From Bacteroidales bacterium (GTDB taxonomy: Bacteria > Bacteroidota > Bacteroidia > Bacteroidales > VadinHA17): DNA of 11,122 bases. The stretch spans positions 1-11,122 of the forward strand of contig JAAZAP010000033.1 of NCBI GenBank assembly GCA_012514255.1, in the 5' to 3' direction. Under the pieces are notes generated by a model. The model made no database searches, was not told the DNA's origin, and was given only the letters and a program-made list of their open reading frames with translations. Numbering within the stretch: position 1 is the first letter of the stretch; the number at the start of each line of letters is the position of its first letter. Below, piece after piece: positions 6,288 through 11,122 of this stretch. A program made the translations under genes and the position numbers.

Positions 6288-8087
6288 TTATCTGCCTGTT
6301 GTGGGTTTGTTGCGCAGTGAGACATCCTTATGGTACATCTCCCCCAGATCCCAGTCCTGCTCCAGCGCCCAGTTAATTTTCACCTCCAGCTCGGAAGGAT
6401 AGTATGAGACAGGCTCCGGCTGCCTGGCCAGGCCATAGTTTCCCGTGGTCCATACTCCATTTGAGTCAAGATCATAAATCGCCTTAAGGCGATACGTCCC
6501 CTTGTCAAGAAGAGGGAAGGATACCTCGCCGGGGCTGCTGACCCTCATCTCGCGGACAACCTTGTCCTTGCCGGAGATCAGCTGGATAATCAGGTTGCCC
6601 TCGTACCCGGTGAATAATACCTTCAGGCTCCCGTAATCCTCCCCGGTAGCAACCGTGAACCGGTACAATGTTGAATCAGACGCCAGGCCATAGATATCGC
6701 GGAAGGCACCGCTGTTGAACAACAGGTTGTATGCCCCGCCCGGCTCAAGCTGTGTATTCATCCTGAAACCGAGTGATGACACTGAATCCCTCACAAATTG
6801 ATACGGTACGCGCACCTGCAGACTGTCAACTGTACGAGTGAACGTGATCAGTGATGTATCCGGATCGGCAAGCGGAGTGGCGGAGCGGAAGAAGGGCACG
6901 GTCCCGGGCCTGACCTTGCCTGCAACATTTGAGGTGAGACGGAGTCCCGGAACCCTTCCCGTTCCTCCCCTGGGCGGTGCAGGCTTGCGGTACCGGAAAC
7001 TGACAGTATCAGTCCTGGAAATAATCGTACCGGTGCTGTCAGTAAAGGGATAGGTGAGCAGGGTTTCAATAAGTTCAAGATCATAAACCTCGGGTTTGGT
7101 TAACCATAACCTGAATGTGTCACGGGCTGTATTGTGTTCCATAAACCACGAGGTGTTGTCAGCATCGATTAGTTCAACCGATACCTGTCCGCTGTCAGAG
7201 GGTATGGCCAGGCCAAAGCCGAGTAACCATGAGCTCTTCCTCTCAGTGAACTTCAGGTACTGCTGTGAGGGCTCCTGCTGAAAGGCATAAATCCTGTGAA
7301 GGCCGTATACAAATTTGTCGGGCTTCGTTGTCTCAGTAGCCGTGGCAGGTTTATATGAGACAGTATCCGGAACAAGCCCGTAATACTGTTCAGGTGTGAT
7401 TGACAGGACTGAATCTCCAAAGGCAAAAACCTCATCTTCAAGATCATACATTGAATTGCCATTGAGATCCTTAAGGGCGAAGAGGTTGTATCGTCCCGGC
7501 CTGATGTTCCTGATCATGAATCCCCCGGAGGCGTCGGGACGGGAGATATAGGCAGGCAGGATTGTTCGCGGTGCGGTATCGGAAAGATTTGAATACATCA
7601 GCACCATCACATCCTCAACAATCTCAAGATCAGATGCATTGAAGACATTGCCAGTAAGTGAAAGGGAGTCGAGCACCGGACCGGTTGAGAAGACATACTG
7701 AAAGTTTGGGATGGGATTGTTCTCATTGTTGTCACGAATGGCATCCTGGAAATAGAACGTATAGGTAGTGCTGTCTGCCAGATCATCTTCCCAGTTGACT
7801 ATGAGGCTTTTGCCTTTGAGATTTACTTCGGGTTTAGTGGCAATGGGAGGCGAAACCATAAATTTTTCCGTGATACGGTCAAGAACAACATACTCGTCGA
7901 AGGTGATGGTGAATCCTTTGCCGGTGAACATGACACTGCTGTTTTCGGGAAGGCTTTTGATGATCACCGGAGGCTCCTTATCCCTCGGCCCACCGCTGGG
8001 TGCGCTGATCTTGGCACACGAAAGGGCTAAAAGCATCACAATGGCCGTCAGACTCAGATTGCGTGATATGTATCTTCCGTGATCCAC
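6288..8087 (-). CDS. Lipoprotein with SbsA-type Ig-like domain, function unknown
   Basis: This is a large surface or periplasmic lipoprotein of about 599 residues. With the GTG at 8087 as start, the signal peptide is of normal length: charged residues to about 9, hydrophobic LSLTAIVMLLALS, then the lipobox ALSC with Cys24. The following SAPSGGPRDKEPPV is typical of Bacteroidota proteins in which an SbsA-like Ig domain begins with a PP motif (here about residues 39-136). A carboxypeptidase-regulatory-like fold probably follows (GGFMIRNIRPGRYNLFALKD), with the Asp/Asn-rich loop DLNGNSMYD near 207. The C-terminal part is beta-rich, with a second loop DLDSNGVW near 539-546; both resemble calcium-binding loops. 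No enzyme domain is seen. An upstream GTG at 8150 would add 21 residues and give a 44-residue pre-lipobox region. The GH125 gene follows 4 bases after the stop, implying one operon. Confidence 0.85.
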   Translation of the reverse strand: MDHGRYISRNLSLTAIVMLLALSCAKISAPSGGPRDKEPPVIIKSLPENSSVMFTGKGFTITFDEYVVLDRITEKFMVSPPIATKPEVNLKGKSLIVNWEDDLADSTTYTFYFQDAIRDNNENNPIPNFQYVFSTGPVLDSLSLTGNVFNASDLEIVEDVMVLMYSNLSDTAPRTILPAYISRPDASGGFMIRNIRPGRYNLFALKDLNGNSMYDLEDEVFAFGDSVLSITPEQYYGLVPDTVSYKPATATETTKPDKFVYGLHRIYAFQQEPSQQYLKFTERKSSWLLGFGLAIPSDSGQVSVELIDADNTSWFMEHNTARDTFRLWLTKPEVYDLELIETLLTYPFTDSTGTIISRTDTVSFRYRKPAPPRGGTGRVPGLRLTSNVAGKVRPGTVPFFRSATPLADPDTSLITFTRTVDSLQVRVPYQFVRDSVSSLGFRMNTQLEPGGAYNLLFNSGAFRDIYGLASDSTLYRFTVATGEDYGSLKVLFTGYEGNLIIQLISGKDKVVREMRVSSPGEVSFPLLDKGTYRLKAIYDLDSNGVWTTGNYGLARQPEPVSYYPSELEVKINWALEQDWDLGEMYHKDVSLRNKPTTGR

Positions 8088-8093
8088 CACCTG

Positions 8094-8101
8094 CAAACTT
8101 A
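8094..8101 (-). promoter_or_regulatory. Possible -7 promoter element (TAAGTTTG) before the lipoprotein gene
   Basis: The minus strand reads TAAGTTTG, an exact TAnnTTTG match, 6 bases before the preferred GTG start at 8087. If used, the transcript would be nearly leaderless. If translation starts at 8150 instead, the box is inside the gene and is a chance match. Confidence 0.25.
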
Positions 8102-8188
8102 CATCAAATTTTGTTATATAATTAATTGCACTCTGCCAACCATGTTTCACCTTTTAAAGGGAGATGACCCATCTCTTTCATTTTTGCT

Positions 8189-8196
8189 TAAATTTG
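8189..8196 (+). promoter_or_regulatory. -7 promoter element (TAAATTTG) of lgt
   Basis: TAAATTTG is an exact match to the Bacteroidota -7 consensus TAnnTTTG and ends 19 bases before the lgt ATG, predicting a short leader of about 10-14 bases. No clear -33 TTG is seen at the expected spacing. The position in the divergent gap and the AT-rich surroundings support it. Confidence 0.5.
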
Positions 8197-8215
8197 TAAC
8201 CCTAAATCATGGCCT

Positions 8216-9061
8216 ATGGAACTTCAGATTATTCCGTGGAACGTTGATCCGGAAATATTCCGGATAGGCAATTTTGCAGTGAGGTGGTACGGTCTCCTCT
8301 TCGCCTCGGGGTTTGTCTTCGGTTATTACATAATGAAGAAGATCTTCAAAAACGAAGGATTCGGTGATGCCACCCTCGACAGGCTTACCGTTTATGTAGC
8401 CATCGGAACGATAGTAGGCGCCAGGCTGGGCCACTGTTTTTTCTATGAACCGGCCTACTACCTTGCCCGGCCGGTGGAGATACTGAAGATATGGCACGGT
8501 GGACTGGCAAGTCACGGCGCTGCCATAGGAATACTGCTGGCGTTGTGGCTTTTTGCACGGAAGGAAAGGAAGCCGTTCATCTGGGCCATTGACAGGGTGG
8601 TCATTGTTGTGGCGCTTGCCGGTGCTCTCATACGCCTGGGCAACCTGATGAACTCAGAGATATACGGTGTTGAGACCACCCTCCCGTGGGGATTTGTCTT
8701 CCTGCGTAAAGGGGAGACAGCCCCGAAGCACCCGACACAGATCTACGAAGCGCTGGCTTACCTGATAACCTTTGGCCTTCTTATGCGTATCTACTGGAAG
8801 AACCTTGGGAAACAGAAGCCGGGACTGCTCTTCGGGATCTTCCTGATGATAGTTTTTGGATTCAGGTTCTTCGTGGAGTACATAAAGGAGGACCAGGTTG
8901 CCTTCGAGGCCGGGATGAAACTGAACATGGGCCAGTGGCTCAGCATACCGCTGGTCCTTGCCGGGATAGCCATCCTGATCTGGGCATACCGGCATAAACC
9001 GGTTCCGGTAACCAGGACCACTCCTGACCCAAAGGGAAAGGGTAAACCCGGAAAGATTTAA
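8216..9061 (+). CDS. lgt: Prolipoprotein diacylglyceryl transferase (Lgt)
   Basis: Lgt moves the diacylglyceryl group of phosphatidylglycerol onto the lipobox cysteine of prolipoproteins, the first step in lipoprotein maturation, in the inner membrane. The 281-residue sequence has the family landmarks: RWYGLLFASGFVFGY (23-37), GARLGHCFFYEPAYY (68-82), HGGLASHG (94-101) with the conserved His100, the signature GALIRLGNLMNSEIYG (136-151) with Arg140 and Asn143, HPTQIYEA (172-179), and FRFFVEYIKEDQ (216-227) with Arg217 and Glu221. These residues correspond by motif to essential positions of the E. coli enzyme. About seven hydrophobic segments are visible. The C-terminus is a Pro/Lys/Gly-rich tail (residues 262-281). 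The ATG at 8216 places the N-terminus normally (MELQIIPWNVDPEIF). It has its own -7 box and is divergent from a gene for one of its likely substrates. Confidence 0.97.
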   Translation: MELQIIPWNVDPEIFRIGNFAVRWYGLLFASGFVFGYYIMKKIFKNEGFGDATLDRLTVYVAIGTIVGARLGHCFFYEPAYYLARPVEILKIWHGGLASHGAAIGILLALWLFARKERKPFIWAIDRVVIVVALAGALIRLGNLMNSEIYGVETTLPWGFVFLRKGETAPKHPTQIYEALAYLITFGLLMRIYWKNLGKQKPGLLFGIFLMIVFGFRFFVEYIKEDQVAFEAGMKLNMGQWLSIPLVLAGIAILIWAYRHKPVPVTRTTPDPKGKGKPGKI

Positions 9062-9134
9062 AAGCACATTTCTCTGCCGTGCCATTTGTATCTGCAGATC
9101 ACAGGTTACCCTGACAAAAGAGGTGAGACCTGAA

Positions 9135-9152
9135 CGGCAGTGCCCCCTGCCG
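9135..9152. terminator. GC hairpin between convergent lgt and tetR-type genes
   Basis: CGGCAG-TGCCCC-CTGCCG forms a 6-base-pair stem with a 6-base loop in the 101-base gap between the two convergent stop codons. A second stem, AAACAG-CCATTA-CTGTTT (9154-9171), overlaps the end of the regulator gene. Neither has a T-run, so a two-way terminator is only a suggestion from position. Confidence 0.35.
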
Positions 9153-9162
9153 CAAACAGCCA

Positions 9163-9747
9163 TTACTGTTTCTTCATGATCCCGTTAAAGATCAGCCTTA
9201 GGATCGCCTCGAGGCGGTCATTGATATCCATTTCGCGCTTGCGCCAGAAGAGAGGAACCTCCATACCCTTCAGCATCGTCTGGATAGCCATAGCAGTGTA
9301 CTCACTGTCTTCTACCTCAAAAACACCCCTGGTGTTGCCCACATAAACAAGCAGGCGGAGAATGGCCAGTTCCTCGCGGTCATACCTCGACCTGATCTTC
9401 TCAATGAATTCGTAGTGGTCAAGATTCTTGTCGAAGACAGCGTTATAATAGTTTGAGAGCTTGGCAAACTCCCTCATCCTTACATATATATAGTTGCGCA
9501 GCTTGTCGGGCGGTGACTCCACCTCCTTGATAGCCGCCGTAAGCCTTCTGCGAAGCTGGTTCGCTTCATAAAGCACTACCGCCTCAAAGATCTCCTCCTT
9601 GCTGCCAAAATAATAGTATATCGAACTCTTTCCCTTCTTAAGAGCACTGGATATCTCTTCCATCGTCGTCTTCCTGAAGCCGTAATGACTGAAAATCCTG
9701 CTGGCTGTCCGGATAATCCGCGCCCTGTATTCCTCTTTGTCTACCAT
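9163..9747 (-). CDS. TetR/AcrR-family transcriptional regulator
   Basis: This 194-residue cytoplasmic DNA-binding protein has a typical TetR N-terminal domain: IIRTASRIFSHYGFRKTTMEEI (11-32) leads into the helix-turn-helix, whose recognition part is GKSSIYYYFGSKEEIF (39-54). The rest is a helical ligand-binding and dimerisation domain with no recognisable ligand signature. TetR proteins usually repress nearby genes and are released by a small effector. The gene is divergent from mtnA with 165 bases between the start codons, so that gap is a likely place for its operator. It is convergent with lgt. A -7 box (TATCTTTG) lies 16 bases upstream of the ATG at 9747. The family call is secure; the effector and targets are unknown, and a target elsewhere is equally possible. 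Confidence 0.93.
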   Translation of the reverse strand: MVDKEEYRARIIRTASRIFSHYGFRKTTMEEISSALKKGKSSIYYYFGSKEEIFEAVVLYEANQLRRRLTAAIKEVESPPDKLRNYIYVRMREFAKLSNYYNAVFDKNLDHYEFIEKIRSRYDREELAILRLLVYVGNTRGVFEVEDSEYTAMAIQTMLKGMEVPLFWRKREMDINDRLEAILRLIFNGIMKKQ

Positions 9748-9763
9748 AGGTTTTATTCTTATG

Positions 9764-9771
9764 CAAAGATA
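9764..9771 (-). promoter_or_regulatory. -7 promoter element (TATCTTTG) of the TetR-family gene
   Basis: The minus strand reads TATCTTTG, an exact match to TAnnTTTG, 16 bases before the ATG at 9747, giving a leader of about 10 bases. A TTTG lies further upstream (9797-9800) with a 25-base spacer, longer than usual for a -33 element. Confidence 0.45.
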
Positions 9772-9805
9772 ATCAATTAATTCTAACGAGATAGAACAAA
9801 CGGTT

Positions 9806-9835
9806 CGGAAATTCGAAAACTATTATCCGGAAATT
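9806..9835. promoter_or_regulatory. Direct repeat CGGAAATT in the divergent regulator/mtnA gap
   Basis: CGGAAATT occurs at 9806-9813 and again at 9828-9835, 22 bases apart, close to two helical turns. The first copy sits within TTCGGAAATTCGAA, which has short TTCG/CGAA inverted ends. Two copies on the same helix face in a gap next to a TetR-family gene make this a candidate operator, but the 8-base length allows chance. Confidence 0.3.
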
Positions 9836-9912
9836 TAGTGAAGATGCTGAATACCATAATAACTGTAATATTCTTAATTTTACGGATTAATTCAGGTGGG
9901 GAAAGGCATTTG

Positions 9913-11043
9913 ATGAAAGTTGGGGAAAGGTATTTCAAAAGCATCTGGAAAGATGAGGGAGACCACGGATCAGTCCATGTGATTGATCAGCGCAGGCTTC
10001 CTTTTTCTTTTGAGGTGATGACCCTCGGGAGTGTTACACAAGTATATGATGCTATCCGTGATATGGCTGTCAGGGGTGCGCCTCTGATCGGTGCCGTGGC
10101 GGCATGGGGAGTATACCTCTCATTCCTGGAGCACACTGGCGGTCCTGCCCATGGTGCCCGCCCCGGACATGATGCTGGCCCTGAGCAATACATCAACGCT
10201 GCGCATAACAACAAACGCGATATCTATTCATTAGTGATTCGTGACGCAGAGCGACTTAAGTCTGCAAGACCTACCGCGGTCAATCTTGCCTGGGCAGTTG
10301 ATTACATGACTGCCGTGCTGAAGGATTACCCCGATGCCGGTGTCCTGCAAAAGGCGGCCCGGGGCCTCTGCAACGAGGAGGAGGAGCGAAGCAGGATGAT
10401 AGGGGTGCACGGTCTCCCGCTTATTGAGGCTATCAGCAGCAAAAAGCACGGCGAACCGGTCAATATACTTACCCATTGCAATGCAGGGTGGCTTGCGTGT
10501 GTCGACTACGGTACCGCACTGGCGCCAGTCTATCTTGCCCACGACAGGGGGATCAGGGTCCATGTATGGGTGGATGAGACCCGTCCGCGCAACCAGGGGA
10601 GCAAACTTACGGCATGGGAGTTGCTCAATCACGGTGTGCCGTGCACGCTGATCACTGACAATGCCGGCGGGCACCTGATGCAAAACGGAATGGTTGATAT
10701 TGTGCTGGTTGGATGCGACAGGGCGACGGCATCGGGAGATGTGGCAAACAAGACGGGCACATACCTCAAGGCGCTGGCGGCAAACGACAACGGGGTGCCT
10801 TTCTGGTCGGCACTACCGGCATCCACTTTTGATCTGTCGGTTGACCGTCCCGGACAGATAGATATAGAGGAGCGTGATGCTGACGAGGTCAGGACAATAG
10901 ATGGAGTAAACATTGCCCCGGAGGGGATTGCCGTCTCCAATTACGGATTTGACGTAACGCCCGCGCGTCTCATCACCGGCCTGATAACAGACCGCGGTAT
11001 ATGCAGGGCAGAAAAGGAATCAATTTTGAAAATGTTATCATAA
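9913..11043 (+). CDS. mtnA: S-methyl-5-thioribose-1-phosphate isomerase (MtnA)
   Basis: MtnA interconverts 5-methylthioribose 1-phosphate and 5-methylthioribulose 1-phosphate in methionine salvage; the family is related to eIF2B subunits. In this 376-residue protein I see RGAPLIG (54-60), SARPTAVNLAWA (117-128), LTHCNAGWLA (186-195) with catalytic Cys189, DETRPRNQGSKLTAWEL (221-237), LITDNAGG (246-253), VGCDRATASGDVANKTGT (266-283) with catalytic Asp269, STFD (304-307), IEERDADEV (318-326) and FDVTPARLITGLITDRG (346-362). The ATG at 9913 is chosen because GGGGAAAGG ends 6 bases upstream as a Shine-Dalgarno-like site and the residues before it look non-coding; a GTG at 9838 would add 25 hydrophobic residues. 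Compared with the Bacillus enzyme as I recall it, about 22 extra residues rich in Gly, His and Pro lie near 74-97. Some relatives act on 5-deoxyribose 1-phosphate. Confidence 0.93.
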   Translation: MKVGERYFKSIWKDEGDHGSVHVIDQRRLPFSFEVMTLGSVTQVYDAIRDMAVRGAPLIGAVAAWGVYLSFLEHTGGPAHGARPGHDAGPEQYINAAHNNKRDIYSLVIRDAERLKSARPTAVNLAWAVDYMTAVLKDYPDAGVLQKAARGLCNEEEERSRMIGVHGLPLIEAISSKKHGEPVNILTHCNAGWLACVDYGTALAPVYLAHDRGIRVHVWVDETRPRNQGSKLTAWELLNHGVPCTLITDNAGGHLMQNGMVDIVLVGCDRATASGDVANKTGTYLKALAANDNGVPFWSALPASTFDLSVDRPGQIDIEERDADEVRTIDGVNIAPEGIAVSNYGFDVTPARLITGLITDRGICRAEKESILKMLS

Positions 11044-11047
11044 TCAT

Positions 11048-11122
11048 ATGGAAGGTATTGTCAAGTTTAACTGCTACTGGAGCCAGTCGGGTTCCGTCAT
11101 CACTGACGAGCAGTATGAGATC
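11048..11122 (+). CDS. Start of a gene after mtnA, possibly a class II aldolase/adducin protein (partial)
   Basis: An ATG four bases after the mtnA stop opens a frame of 25 codons to the right edge, beginning MEGIVKFNCYWSQSG. The tight spacing implies co-transcription with mtnA. The opening IVKFNCYW resembles, from memory, the start of Bacteroidota class II aldolase/adducin-family proteins. That family includes MtnB dehydratase and the aldolases that act on 5-methylthioribulose or 5-deoxyribulose 1-phosphate, which would fit the MtnA product. Only 25 residues are visible and no metal-binding histidines are in view, so the function call is tentative although the gene itself is likely real. Confidence 0.5.
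   Translation, partial: MEGIVKFNCYWSQSGSVITDEQYEI

Noticed and set aside
8654..9163. Minus-strand frame of 169 codons opposite the end of lgt
   Set aside because: Opposes the conserved Lgt C-terminal half and contains no domain.
10231..10683. Minus-strand frame of 150 codons inside mtnA
   Set aside because: Fully antisense to conserved MtnA motifs, with no protein features of its own.
1..11122. A defence system, phage remnant, CRISPR array or RNA gene
   Set aside because: Both strands were read for repeat arrays, tRNA- or rRNA-like sequence, integrases, nucleases and helicases; none was seen, and the genes are metabolic, envelope or regulatory.

Overview
The window looks like a chromosomal segment from a member of the Bacteroidota, probably order Bacteroidales. 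The reasons are the style of the proteins (a GH125 mannosidase, RokA-like ROK sugar kinases, a lipoprotein with a bacterial Ig-like domain, an Lgt with a lysine-rich tail), the weak Shine-Dalgarno signals, and several intergenic copies of the Bacteroidota -7 promoter element TAnnTTTG. I see no phage genes, transposase, CRISPR array, rRNA or tRNA.

Layout, left to right. Positions 1-8087 hold eight genes, all read on the minus strand. In order of transcription they are: a lipoprotein with an Ig-like domain (8087-6288), a Tat-exported GH125 exo-alpha-mannosidase (6283-4856), a ROK sugar kinase (4844-3891), a 150-base gap with two copies of a repeat, a cytoplasmic carbohydrate-binding (CBM9-like) protein (3740-3087), a 180-base gap, a GlmS-like SIS phosphosugar enzyme (2906-1884), a second ROK kinase (1797-811), a small four-helix membrane protein (796-404), and the start of an acyl-CoA synthetase that runs off the left edge (344-1). 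The first three genes are almost touching (gaps of 4 and 11 bases) and are probably one operon. The second ROK kinase and the membrane protein are 14 bases apart. The other gaps are large enough for separate promoters.

Positions 8189-9061 carry lgt on the plus strand, divergent from the lipoprotein gene and behind a clear -7 box. It converges on a TetR-family regulator (9747-9163, minus). That regulator is divergent from mtnA (9913-11043, plus). After mtnA comes the first 25 codons of another gene, possibly a class II aldolase, cut by the right edge.

How the genes may work together (inference): GH125 would release terminal alpha-1,6-mannose in the periplasm, the ROK kinases would phosphorylate the freed hexose (or a related amino sugar) in the cytoplasm, and the SIS enzyme would isomerise or deaminate the sugar phosphate. 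The CBM9-like protein is an unexplained companion. No SusC/SusD pair, endo-mannanase or sugar transporter lies in the window, so this is not a complete polysaccharide utilization locus. At the right end, mtnA plus a possible class II aldolase would suit salvage of 5'-methylthioadenosine or 5'-deoxyadenosine, with the TetR protein as a candidate local regulator.
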